Assembly (NCBI GenBank): GCA_963975935.1
Contig: CAXBIQ010000002.1
Span: 124,001 to 188,000, forward strand
Origin: Planktosalinus sp963975935
GTDB lineage: Bacteria > Bacteroidota > Bacteroidia > Flavobacteriales > Flavobacteriaceae
Direction of reading: 5' to 3'
Length of the DNA: 64,000 nt
The translations under genes were made by a program, and so were the position numbers. Shown here one piece after another: positions 24,829-34,064 of this stretch; position 1 is the stretch's first letter; every line of letters begins with the position of its first letter. The notes under the pieces are model-generated. The model did not search any database. It saw only the letters and a list, made by a program, of their open reading frames with translations, and was not told the origin of the DNA.

Positions 24829-26934
24829 TTATGAAATATAATTCCAAATATTTTTAAAGCGTGTTAGTTGCGCATAGGTGTTTTTTACCGGAAAATGTTC
24901 AGGTTGGTTCAGTGAAGGATCCTTTTTAAGGATGTGCCAGGCATAACTGCGGGCTATTTTTAGAATATCCCCGTCTTTGACAATGTCTGCAATTTTAAGC
25001 TGCAGTACACCACTTTGTTGTGTGCCCATAATGTCACCCGGCCCCCGAAGTTTTAAATCAACTTCGGCAATCTCAAAGCCGTCATTGGTGCGCACCATGG
25101 TTTCCAGTCTGGTTTTAGCATCGCTACTTAACTTGTGAGAGGTCATCAGGATGCAATAACTTTGTTCTGCCCCACGGCCCACGCGGCCTCTCAGCTGGTG
25201 AAGCTGTGACAATCCAAAGCGCTCTGCACTTTCTATGATCATCACACTGGCATTGGGAACGTTCACACCCACTTCAATAACGGTAGTGGCAACCATAATT
25301 TGCGTCTCGCCTTTTACAAAGCGTTGCATTTCATAATCTTTATCTGCCGCTTTCATTTTTCCGTGTACTATGGAAATTTGATATTTGGGTTTTGGAAATT
25401 CACGTTCTATGCTTTCGTAGCCGTCCATCAAATCTTTGTAATCCATGGTTTCGCTTTCCTGAATTAAAGGATAGACGATATAAATTTGTCTTCCTTTATC
25501 AATTTCATCTCGTATGAATTTGAAGACTTTTAAGCGATTTGAATCATAACGGTGCACAGTTTTTATTTGCTTCCTTCCGGGAGGTAATTCATCAATTACC
25601 GAGATGTCCAGATCGCCATAAACACTCATGGCCAAAGTGCGTGGAATAGGGGTGGCGGTCATCACCAAAATGTGTGGTGGAAAGTTATTTTTTTTCCATA
25701 ATTTAGCTCTTTGCTCAACGCCAAAACGATGTTGTTCATCTATCACGGCAAGGCCCAAATTTTTAAATTTCACCTTCTCTTCAATGAGTGCGTGAGTACC
25801 AATAAGGATGTCTAAAGTGCCATTTTCAAGGTTTTCGTGAATTTCTCTTCTTTTTGAAGTTTTAGTTGAACCTGTTAATAGTGAAATACTGATGCTCAAT
25901 TTATTACACATCTCATGTAGTCCATTGTAGTGCTGGACTGACAAAATTTCAGTCGGGGCCATTAAGCAGGCCTGAAAACCATTGTCAAGTGCTATTAATA
26001 TTGACATGAGCGCTACTATGGTTTTTCCCGAACCCACATCACCCTGCAGCAAGCGATTCATCTGTGCATTGCTGCCCAAATCATGCCTTATTTCTTTTAT
26101 GACCCTTTTTTGAGCATCGGTTAATTCAAAGGGTAAATGATGGTTGTAAAACGTGTTGAAGTGCTCACCTACTTTTTCAAAAGGATAGCCTTTAATTTTG
26201 CTTTTATGAATGAGGTTTTTTCTGATTAATTGTAACTGGATATAAAAAAATTCTTCAAATTTCAGGCGGTATTGTGCCCTCATTAAATGGTCCTGACTTT
26301 TGGGAAAATGTACATTAAAAAGTGCCAGATTTTTAGGAGCCAGTTTTAATTCTTCGAGGAGAAATTTGGGTAGGGTTTCAGCAAATTTATTTTTGGATTC
26401 CAAAAATAATTGCTGCATCAATTTATTAATTACCCGATTTGTCACGCCACTGTTTCCCAATTTTTCGGTTGAAGGATACACGGGCTGCATGGCCGAGCGT
26501 AAACTTTTTTCATGCTCCTCGAGAGGTTCCATTTCCGGATGGGGCATGGAGAAGCTTCCGTTAAACCAATTTTTTTTTCCGAAAATCACATAGGGAGCAT
26601 TGATTTTTAAACTTTCCTTAATCCATTTTAATCCCCGGAACCAAACCAGTTCCATCGTTCCGGTTTCATCAATAAACGTGGCTACCAATCTTTTTCCTCT
26701 CTTTTGTTCAACAGTTTTGATGTGGGTAATTTTTCCGATAATTTGAACTTCTGTATTGCTTTGTTGCAATTCGTTGATTTTGTAATACCGGGTTCTGTCG
26801 ATATAGCGGTTGGGAAACAAATGCAATAAATCCTGGAAGGTATTGATGCCCAGTTCTTTTCTCAACAAATCAGCGCGGTTAGGACCAACACCTTTGAGAT
26901 ATTCTATGGGAGTTTGCAGAAATGCGGAGTTCAT
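24829..26934 (-). CDS. recG: ATP-dependent DNA helicase RecG
   Basis: Remodels stalled replication forks and Holliday junctions. The length of 701 residues is typical. An N-terminal OB-fold wedge domain (~60-160) is followed by the SF2 helicase core: Walker A GDVGSGKT near 298, a DEQH box in VIDEQHRFG, TATPIPRT, and in the second lobe VATTVIEVGVNVPNA and QLRGRVGRG. A RecG C-terminal tail is present. It sits 26 bases after the DUF389 gene's start region in the same direction, so recG and DUF389 could be co-transcribed. Confidence 0.98.
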   Translation of the reverse strand: MNSAFLQTPIEYLKGVGPNRADLLRKELGINTFQDLLHLFPNRYIDRTRYYKINELQQSNTEVQIIGKITHIKTVEQKRGKRLVATFIDETGTMELVWFRGLKWIKESLKINAPYVIFGKKNWFNGSFSMPHPEMEPLEEHEKSLRSAMQPVYPSTEKLGNSGVTNRVINKLMQQLFLESKNKFAETLPKFLLEELKLAPKNLALFNVHFPKSQDHLMRAQYRLKFEEFFYIQLQLIRKNLIHKSKIKGYPFEKVGEHFNTFYNHHLPFELTDAQKRVIKEIRHDLGSNAQMNRLLQGDVGSGKTIVALMSILIALDNGFQACLMAPTEILSVQHYNGLHEMCNKLSISISLLTGSTKTSKRREIHENLENGTLDILIGTHALIEEKVKFKNLGLAVIDEQHRFGVEQRAKLWKKNNFPPHILVMTATPIPRTLAMSVYGDLDISVIDELPPGRKQIKTVHRYDSNRLKVFKFIRDEIDKGRQIYIVYPLIQESETMDYKDLMDGYESIEREFPKPKYQISIVHGKMKAADKDYEMQRFVKGETQIMVATTVIEVGVNVPNASVMIIESAERFGLSQLHQLRGRVGRGAEQSYCILMTSHKLSSDAKTRLETMVRTNDGFEIAEVDLKLRGPGDIMGTQQSGVLQLKIADIVKDGDILKIARSYAWHILKKDPSLNQPEHFPVKNTYAQLTRFKNIWNYIS

Positions 26935-27021
26935 TTGACTAAATTAATCCATAATAAAGAATCTCAAAAGGAAAAATGAAATCATTTGAATTTTGTAAAT
27001 TGCTTTCAAAAATATCCACTC

Positions 27022-29079
27022 TTGAAAACCTTCTTTTTCCTTTTATTTTTTACCGGGATTTCTTTTGCCCAGCAAATAAAAACAGTTGATTACCAAAGTA
27101 TTGATGCGTCAATAGAAGTGTCTTTGGAAAACAAAACTGTTCAAGGTCAACTCGAGGTACAATTTACAGTGTTGAGCAAAACAGATTCTATTTTTCTCGA
27201 TGCAAAGGCAATGCAAGCTTCTTTATCTGCCACCTCACCCACATCGGTACGCTTAAAAACAACAGCGGATAAGATTTGGATGTATTTTCCATTTAAGGCC
27301 AATACCGACTATCGTGTAAGTATAGATTATGTGGCTTCACCAAAACAGGCTATGTATTTTTTTGAAAACCAGGTGTGGACTCAAGGGCAGGGTAAGGACA
27401 CGTCACACTGGTTGCCTTCCATTGATGATGTAAACGATAAAATCATATTTAATCTGGAGATCACTGCTCATGAAAAATTAACGGTTTTAGCAAACGGAAA
27501 AAAGGAATCAGAACCAAAAAATCTGGGTGAAAAGAGAACGTGGAAATATCGGATGGAAAAACCTATGAGCAGTTACCTGCTGGCGGTGGCAGTAGGAAAT
27601 TTAAAAAAACAAACAGAAATATCAGCAGGGGGTATTCCCCTTGAATATTATTACAGTGCTGAAGATGAGGAAAAGGTTGAACCCACATATCGCTATACAA
27701 AACAAATCTTTGATTTTCTGGAAAAAGAAATCGGGGTTTCTTATCCCTGGCAAAACTATAAGCAGGTTCCCGTGAGGGATTTTTTATATGCCGGAATGGA
27801 AAATACCACCCTCACCATTTTTTCTGAAGCTTTTGTCGTCGATTCAACCGGTTTTATTGACCGCAATTATGTGAACGTAAACGCTCATGAGCTCGCTCAT
27901 CAGTGGTTTGGAAACCTAGTGACGGCAACCAGCAGCAAGCATCACTGGCTTCAGGAAGGTTTTGCGACATATTATGCCTTGCTCGCTGAACGCGAAATAT
28001 TTGGTGACGATTACTTCTACTGGAAACTCTATCAAAGTGCAGAACAATTGATGGAGCTGAGTGAAGCCGGAAATGGGGAAGCTCTATTAAAAGAGGGAGG
28101 GAGCTCCCTTACCTATTATCAGAAAGGAGCCTGGGCATTGCACATCCTGAAAGAAAACATTGGTGGGCTCGCGTTTAATCAGGCTATGAAAAATTATCTG
28201 GAAAAACACCAATTCAAAACAGTAACCACCGAAGATTTCTTAACCGAAGTTGAACAGGTTTCAGGTGAAGACCTCAGCTGGTTTCGTGATGAATGGTTGA
28301 ATCAGTCTGCTTTTAAAGCATCTCAAGCATTGGAATCCTTAAAAAAATCGACTTTTATTCAAAATTACCTCGGCTTATCTGCTATTGCAAACCAATCCTT
28401 CTCGGAAAAAGAGCCGATATTTCACAGATTTCTGGAACCACCTGTGAATGATTATTTGGGCCAGGCAGTGGTTTATCAATTGGTTGATGTGCCTTTCGGC
28501 GAAAGCCTGCCATTATACACTAAAGCTTTTGAAAGCAACAATTTGCTTGTACGTCAGGCGATTGCTCAGAGTTTGGAAAAAATTCCAATAGCGTTAAAGT
28601 CAGATTTTGAAACCTTATTAAATGATGATTCTTATTCAACCATTGAAGCAGCCCTGTATCACTTGTGGATAAATTTTCCGGAGGACCGAATAATCTATCT
28701 TGATAAAACTGAAGGAATTGAAGGTTTTCAGGACAAAAATATTCGAATGCTGTGGTTGGCCCTTACGATGGTAACTGATGGTTACCGGAATGAAAAGAAG
28801 CAAGACTTTTTCAACGAGCTGAGCCAATACAGCAGGCCGGAATACAGTTTTGAAATCCGTCAAAATGCATTTCAATATCTCTTTGGAGTGGATGGTTTCA
28901 CCAATGAAAACTTAAAACACCTGATTGATGCCTGTTTGCACCATAGCTGGCGTTTTGCAAAAAGTTCACGAGAGTTGCTTGATGTCTTGATTCAAACGCC
29001 TGAAACAAAATCACAATTGCTTGAAATCCTTCCCGAACTTCCTCAAAACCAATCAGAGTGGCTTAAGACCAAGCTTTAG
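27022..29079 (+). CDS. M1 family metallopeptidase (secreted aminopeptidase)
   Basis: A zinc aminopeptidase of the M1 (gluzincin) family. The substrate motif GMEN is in YAGMENTTL, the zinc site HELAH in NAHELAHQWFGN, with the distal Glu in LQEGFATY. A beta-saddle N-domain precedes it and a helical C-terminal region follows. Start choice is difficult: TTG at 27022 gives a perfect signal peptide (MKTFFFLLFFTGISFAQQ). A farther TTG at 26986 adds 12 residues. The best ribosome site (AAAAGGAAAA before ATG 26976) is out of frame, so a signal-region frameshift is possible. The stop overlaps the convergent carboxylase gene by four bases. Confidence 0.88.
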   Translation: MKTFFFLLFFTGISFAQQIKTVDYQSIDASIEVSLENKTVQGQLEVQFTVLSKTDSIFLDAKAMQASLSATSPTSVRLKTTADKIWMYFPFKANTDYRVSIDYVASPKQAMYFFENQVWTQGQGKDTSHWLPSIDDVNDKIIFNLEITAHEKLTVLANGKKESEPKNLGEKRTWKYRMEKPMSSYLLAVAVGNLKKQTEISAGGIPLEYYYSAEDEEKVEPTYRYTKQIFDFLEKEIGVSYPWQNYKQVPVRDFLYAGMENTTLTIFSEAFVVDSTGFIDRNYVNVNAHELAHQWFGNLVTATSSKHHWLQEGFATYYALLAEREIFGDDYFYWKLYQSAEQLMELSEAGNGEALLKEGGSSLTYYQKGAWALHILKENIGGLAFNQAMKNYLEKHQFKTVTTEDFLTEVEQVSGEDLSWFRDEWLNQSAFKASQALESLKKSTFIQNYLGLSAIANQSFSEKEPIFHRFLEPPVNDYLGQAVVYQLVDVPFGESLPLYTKAFESNNLLVRQAIAQSLEKIPIALKSDFETLLNDDSYSTIEAALYHLWINFPEDRIIYLDKTEGIEGFQDKNIRMLWLALTMVTDGYRNEKKQDFFNELSQYSRPEYSFEIRQNAFQYLFGVDGFTNENLKHLIDACLHHSWRFAKSSRELLDVLIQTPETKSQLLEILPELPQNQSEWLKTKL

Positions 29080-30710
29080 GTTTGAATTACTCCCAGGTTA
29101 AATGGTTTTTCAATAGGAGCGTGGTTTGCAGCTTCAATTCCCATACTGATCCAGGTTCTTGTATCGAGAGGGTCAATAATGGCATCTGTCCATAATCTTG
29201 CAGCCGCATAGTATGGCGAAATCTGCTCGTCATAGCGTGCTTTGATACGGTCATAGAGTTCTTTTTCCACTTCGGACGTGATGGTTTCACCTTTCTTTTT
29301 AAGGGAAGCTGTTTCAATTTGCAACAATACTTTGGCAGCACTGTTTCCGCTCATTACTGCCAGTTCTGCGCTGGGCCATGCGACTATAAGCCTGGGATCA
29401 TATGCTTTTCCGCACATAGCATAGTTTCCGGCGCCGTATGAGTTTCCAATAATAATGGTAAACTTGGGTACTACCGAATTGCTAACAGCACTCACCATTT
29501 TTGCTCCATCTTTAATAATGCCACCGTGTTCACTCTTGCTGCCCACCATAAAGCCTGTAACGTCCTGAATGAATACAAGGGGAATTTTCTTCTGGTTACA
29601 ATTGGCAATAAAGCGGGTGGCTTTGTCAGCACTATCACTGTAAATCACTCCGCCAAACTGCATTTCGCCTTTTTTGGTTTTAACAAGCTTTCGTTGGTTT
29701 GCCACAATACCCACTGCCCATCCGTCGATGCGTGCATAACCGGTGAGTATGGTTTTTCCATAACCCTCTTTGTATTCGTCAAATTCTGAATTGTCAACAA
29801 GCCGTTTGATGATTTCCAGCATGTCGTACTGGTCTGCTCGTGAACGCGGTATAATCCCAAAAATATCATCAGGCTTTTCTTTTGGTTTGACAGCCTTAAT
29901 GCGGTTAAATCCGGCTTTATCAAAGTCGCCGATTTTATCCATTATTTTTTTGATGGTATCAAGGGCATCTTTATCGTCTTTGGCTTTGTAGTCTGTTACT
30001 CCGCTTATTTCGCAGTGCGTGGTTGCACCGCCCAAAGTTTCGTTATCGATGGTTTCACCAATTGCGGCTTTAACCAGATAGCTTCCGGCAAGGAAGATAC
30101 TACCTGTTTTATCCACAATCAGGGCCTCATCGCTCATTATGGGAAGGTAAGCACCCCCGGCAACACAACTGCCCATCACGGCCGAAATCTGGGTGATTCC
30201 CATACTGCTCATCACGGCGTTGTTCCTGAAAATGCGCCCAAAATGTTCTTTATCCGGGAAAATTTCATCTTGCATCGGTAAATAAACTCCGGCACTGTCT
30301 ACCAGATAGATGATAGGGAGTTTGTTTTCAATGGCAATTTCCTGGGCCCTGAGATTCTTTTTTCCCGTTATGGGAAACCAGGCACCTGCTTTTACTGTAG
30401 CATCATTTGCCACCACGATACATTGTTTTCCTTTTACATACCCTATTTTTATCACCACACCGCCACTTGGGCAGCCTCCGTGCTCTTCATACATGCCCTC
30501 ACCGGCAAAGGCACCAATTTCTATACTTGGCTTTTTTTCGTCAAGTAAATATTTGATGCGCTCACGGGCAGTCATTTTTCCTTTAGCGTGATGTTTCTCT
30601 ATGCTTTTTTCACCTCCGCCCAGCTTAACTTTTGAAAGTCGTTGGCGCAAATCTGAATTGAGCATTTTATTGTGATCTTCGTTTTTATTGAAGTTTAAGT
30701 CCATATGCAA
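29076..30710 (-). CDS. acyl-CoA carboxylase carboxyltransferase (beta) subunit, methylcrotonyl/propionyl type
   Basis: A 544-residue carboxyltransferase chain of a biotin-dependent acyl-CoA carboxylase. The N-half crotonase fold binds acyl-CoA or biotin (RLSKVKLGGGEKSIEKHHAKGKMTARERI, GAFAGEGMYEEHGGCPSGGVV). The C-half has GFMVGSKSEHGGIIKDGAKM and GNSYGAGNYAMCGKAYDP. The GGCPSGGV and QDEIFPDKEHFGRIF segments fit the methylcrotonyl-CoA carboxylase beta branch (leucine breakdown), though propionyl-CoA cannot be excluded. The biotin subunit is not adjacent. The start may be Met1 or Met3 (MHMDLNF). Confidence 0.93.
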   Translation of the reverse strand: MHMDLNFNKNEDHNKMLNSDLRQRLSKVKLGGGEKSIEKHHAKGKMTARERIKYLLDEKKPSIEIGAFAGEGMYEEHGGCPSGGVVIKIGYVKGKQCIVVANDATVKAGAWFPITGKKNLRAQEIAIENKLPIIYLVDSAGVYLPMQDEIFPDKEHFGRIFRNNAVMSSMGITQISAVMGSCVAGGAYLPIMSDEALIVDKTGSIFLAGSYLVKAAIGETIDNETLGGATTHCEISGVTDYKAKDDKDALDTIKKIMDKIGDFDKAGFNRIKAVKPKEKPDDIFGIIPRSRADQYDMLEIIKRLVDNSEFDEYKEGYGKTILTGYARIDGWAVGIVANQRKLVKTKKGEMQFGGVIYSDSADKATRFIANCNQKKIPLVFIQDVTGFMVGSKSEHGGIIKDGAKMVSAVSNSVVPKFTIIIGNSYGAGNYAMCGKAYDPRLIVAWPSAELAVMSGNSAAKVLLQIETASLKKKGETITSEVEKELYDRIKARYDEQISPYYAAARLWTDAIIDPLDTRTWISMGIEAANHAPIEKPFNLGVIQT

Positions 30711-30885
30711 TTTTAATTTGCGCTAAAATACAAAAATTCAATTTTCAAACTCTAATATATAAATGGCAAATGAATAAAGTTTGTAGAAAATACCGATATT
30801 TGTAATCCGAAAAAACATACAACAACTATCCATCCCTAGCTGATAGAAATCAGAACTGCAGGAAGTTGTTGAAAAAAAGATACAC

Positions 30886-31074
30886 ATGAATAAAAAAACA
30901 AATAAAAACACGATTCTTGCCTGGGCTACATTTATAATGATTGTCATGGGTTTTTTACTGGTTGCACTTGGTGCTTTTCGCTATGATGATGTCGCAGGTT
31001 GGGGTTTTGCAGCTGTGGGTCTGGGCTTTTTTGCCATTGCCTGGGTTTTCAATGAACTCAAGGGGCGGGTTTAG
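30886..31074 (+). CDS. CAL67264-type small membrane protein
   Basis: A 62-residue protein with two membrane segments (~12-31, TILAWATFIMIVMGFLLVAL; ~39-57, WGFAAVGLGFFAIAWVF), a short positive N-terminus (MNKKTNKN) and end ELKGRV. It resembles the small Flavobacteriaceae membrane family named after CAL67264; this is recognition from memory, not a search. It sits 66 bases before ettA on the same strand, an arrangement that hints at co-transcription. Function unknown. Confidence 0.8.
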   Translation: MNKKTNKNTILAWATFIMIVMGFLLVALGAFRYDDVAGWGFAAVGLGFFAIAWVFNELKGRV

Positions 31075-31140
31075 CCTTATACCCCTTTTGAGAAATTTTA
31101 AACAACAATCTAATACTTCAATTTTAATAAACACAGAAAT

Positions 31141-32832
31141 ATGTCTGACGATAAAAAAGTAATATTCTCCATGTCAGGGGTTTCTAAAACTTACCCCGGA
31201 GCACAGTCGCCAATACTTAAAAAAATATACCTGAGTTTCTATTACGGTGCTAAAATTGGCATTCTTGGTTTAAACGGTTCCGGTAAATCTTCTTTATTGA
31301 AGATTATTGCGGGTGTTGATAAAAACTATCAGGGCGATGTTGTATTTTCTCCCGGGTATACGGTAGGTTATCTGGAACAGGATCCCCAACTCGATCCCGA
31401 AAAGACCGTTCTTGAAATCGTAAAAGAAGGAGCTGCTGAAACGGTTGCACTTCTGGATGAATACAACAAAATAAATGATATGTTTGGTTTGGAAGAAGTC
31501 TATTCTGATGCAGAAAAGATGGAAAAACTCATGAGCAAACAGGCAGAACTTCAAGATAAAATTGACGCTACCAATGCCTGGGAACTTGAGACCAAACTGG
31601 AGATTGCGATGGATGCCTTGCGCACGCCTGAAAGTGATAAGAAAATCGGTGTGCTTTCAGGAGGAGAACGTCGTCGGGTTGCATTGTGCCGTTTGTTGCT
31701 TCAGGAGCCGGATGTACTGCTTCTTGATGAGCCCACCAACCACCTTGATGCAGAAAGTGTTCACTGGCTGGAACATCACCTTGCTAAATACAAAGGAACT
31801 GTTATTGCTGTAACTCACGATCGTTATTTTCTCGATAATGTTGCAGGATGGATACTGGAACTCGACAGGGGGGAAGGCATTCCCTGGAAAGGAAACTATT
31901 CCTCATGGCTTGACCAAAAATCCAAACGACTGGCACAGGAAAGCAAAACTGCTTCCAAGCGTCAGAAGACCCTTGAGCGTGAGCTGGAATGGGTGCGAAT
32001 GGCTCCAAAAGGACGCCAGACAAAACAAAAGGCCCGTTTGCAAAACTATGACAAACTCTTAAGCCAGGATCAAAAACAACTGGATGAAAAGCTTGAAATT
32101 TATATTCCCAACGGTCCCAGATTAGGAACTAATGTCATTGAGGCCAAGGATGTGAGTAAAGCTTATGGAGATAAATTACTATATGATAACTTAAACTTCA
32201 ACCTTCCCCAAGCAGGAATAGTTGGTGTCATCGGGCCCAATGGTGCCGGTAAAACCACTATTTTCAGAATGATTATGGGAGAAGAGTCACCGGATAAAGG
32301 TGAGTTTAAAGTAGGGGAGACGGTGAAAATTGCCTATGTAGATCAAAACCATTCCAATATCGATCCCAATAAATCCATCTGGGAAAACTTTTGCGACAGT
32401 CAGGAACTCATTATGATGGGTGGACGTCAGGTAAACTCGAGGGCATATCTGAGCCGATTTAATTTTGGCGGAAGCGAGCAGAATAAAAAAGTCTCTGCAC
32501 TTTCAGGAGGGGAGCGCAACAGATTGCACCTCGCCATGACCTTGAAGGAAGAAGGGAATGTTCTTTTACTCGATGAGCCTACCAACGATCTTGATGTGAA
32601 TACGCTGCGTGCCCTAGAAGAAGGCCTTGAAAATTTTGCGGGTTGTGCAGTGGTAATTTCTCACGACAGATGGTTTTTAGACAGGATTTGTACGCATATT
32701 CTTGCTTTTGAGGGTAATAGTGAAGTTTACTTTTTTGAAGGTAGCTTCAGTGATTATGAAGAAAACAAGAAAAAGCGATTGGGTGGGGATTTAATGCCCA
32801 AGAGAATCAAGTACCGAAAGCTGGTTAGATAA
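31141..32832 (+). CDS. ettA: energy-dependent translational throttle protein EttA
   Basis: An ABC-F protein that binds the ribosomal E site and gates translation initiation according to ATP/ADP. The length of 563 residues is near the family's 555. Both ABC domains are intact: Walker A GLNGSGKSS (~40) and GPNGAGKTT (~365), signatures LSGGERRRVAL and LSGGERNRLHL, Walker B LLLDEPTNHLD and LLLDEPTNDLD. The arm and P-site interaction linker lie between (~240-320). Contrast with the ABC-F protein at 16080, where one ATP site is degenerate. It is followed convergently by the DUF3810 gene. Confidence 0.97.
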   Translation: MSDDKKVIFSMSGVSKTYPGAQSPILKKIYLSFYYGAKIGILGLNGSGKSSLLKIIAGVDKNYQGDVVFSPGYTVGYLEQDPQLDPEKTVLEIVKEGAAETVALLDEYNKINDMFGLEEVYSDAEKMEKLMSKQAELQDKIDATNAWELETKLEIAMDALRTPESDKKIGVLSGGERRRVALCRLLLQEPDVLLLDEPTNHLDAESVHWLEHHLAKYKGTVIAVTHDRYFLDNVAGWILELDRGEGIPWKGNYSSWLDQKSKRLAQESKTASKRQKTLERELEWVRMAPKGRQTKQKARLQNYDKLLSQDQKQLDEKLEIYIPNGPRLGTNVIEAKDVSKAYGDKLLYDNLNFNLPQAGIVGVIGPNGAGKTTIFRMIMGEESPDKGEFKVGETVKIAYVDQNHSNIDPNKSIWENFCDSQELIMMGGRQVNSRAYLSRFNFGGSEQNKKVSALSGGERNRLHLAMTLKEEGNVLLLDEPTNDLDVNTLRALEEGLENFAGCAVVISHDRWFLDRICTHILAFEGNSEVYFFEGSFSDYEENKKKRLGGDLMPKRIKYRKLVR

Positions 32833-32851
32833 TTATCTAGACTTTTCTGTT

Positions 32852-33919
32852 TTAGAGCGATTTATTCTCGTGGTAATTCACGAGGAGTGCAACCATATAG
32901 CTGTAGCTTTTTAGTCCGTCAGTTTGGTTATTGACTTTTAAAAAATTATCAAAAAACGTTTTTGAAAATGTTTCTAAAGGGCTTTGATAGCTTTCCCAGA
33001 AATCACGCATTTCGCGATAATTCTCAAGTATACCAAAGTTAACCGTTTCTATGATTTCATTGTAGAGGTCCATATCCCTGCGGGCGATTTCATTGACACA
33101 ATACCGCAACGCAAAAATATAGCCTGAGTATTGAAAGTAAGGATCATCGTTATTGATGCTGGCAAGGTAAGCGAGAAAGTTAGCTTCGTTTTCGGCAGCA
33201 TACCCCAGTTGATGTGCTTCTTCGTGGCAGGTCACTACCGTAAACCGATATGTTTTGATCATATCATTAACCTGTGCTTCCGCGGTAAGCGGGTTGTAAT
33301 ATCCACTATACCCCATATAGGTTAATCCCAGGCTCCAGGTGGAGCTTTTGATGCTTTTGGGGTGGTATTCAAAAGTTGGAAATTCTTTGCTTAAATTCTC
33401 ATAACCAACGGTTGATAGATCAAAAATTTCTTTTTGAGTGTGAGGGATTTTAACCATTACTGAATCTTCAAAACCCAGGGAACGATGCATTTGGTTAGAC
33501 TTTTCAATAAGTTCTTCCGTAAAAGTTACCAGCTCTTCAGTAGTGTAATCTCTTTCAACTCCTAAAGTTTGGTGAAGTGGAATGCGATAGTAATTAAACC
33601 CCCACAAAATGTTAAACATCAAATAAGCCAGTGATAATGTTGCGGTGATATCCAGAAAAAAACCAACAGGGTGTGTTTTTAAACGTCTGATGTTAAAATA
33701 TAACCATCGGGCAGCAAGAATGATCATAGCACTATAAAGAACATCACCCACAGAAAAGGGTATCCAGCCAAAAAGATGTCTTGAAATTCTCGATAAAAGC
33801 GGAAAAATACCCAGGCTGTAATATTTTTCGACAAATTCAGGAAAAAATGAAAGAGCTCTTAAACCAATAACCTGAGCAATTAACAGGAGGGTTAAAATAA
33901 TTTTGGTTCTGCGTTTCAT
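32852..33919 (-). CDS. DUF3810 membrane protein with HExxH motif
   Basis: A 355-residue protein with three to four membrane helices in the first ~120 residues (IILTLLLIAQVIGLRAL, AMIILAARWLYF, LSLAYLMFNILWGFNYY) and a large soluble part. The soluble part contains TCHEEAHQLGYAAENEANF: an HExxH and, 10 residues on, ENEANF, so a zinc-metallopeptidase-like site is plausible. The DUF3810 name is from memory. Start 33919 (MKRRTKIILTLL) is preferred over an in-frame ATG 42 bases upstream, because it places the charged residues directly before the first helix. Activity unproven. Confidence 0.88.
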   Translation of the reverse strand: MKRRTKIILTLLLIAQVIGLRALSFFPEFVEKYYSLGIFPLLSRISRHLFGWIPFSVGDVLYSAMIILAARWLYFNIRRLKTHPVGFFLDITATLSLAYLMFNILWGFNYYRIPLHQTLGVERDYTTEELVTFTEELIEKSNQMHRSLGFEDSVMVKIPHTQKEIFDLSTVGYENLSKEFPTFEYHPKSIKSSTWSLGLTYMGYSGYYNPLTAEAQVNDMIKTYRFTVVTCHEEAHQLGYAAENEANFLAYLASINNDDPYFQYSGYIFALRYCVNEIARRDMDLYNEIIETVNFGILENYREMRDFWESYQSPLETFSKTFFDNFLKVNNQTDGLKSYSYMVALLVNYHENKSL

Positions 33920-34036
33920 ATAGTGCTCTAAATTAAAGGATTTTTTGAATTCCGCCAGCAATGAGTGAAAAAAATGAAATATGAATACCTGTTTTAAAAT
34001 CTAAACCTGAAAGTACCGGATTTGATATCTAATCTT

Positions 34037-34044
34037 TACCTTTG
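34037..34044 (+). promoter_or_regulatory. -7 box TACCTTTG before pepD
   Basis: TACCTTTG is a perfect TAnnTTTG match, 20 bases before the start codon. A TTTG at 34021-34024 is too close to act as the standard -33 box. Confidence 0.55.
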
Positions 34045-34064
34045 AAAAAACTAAAATTTCAATA

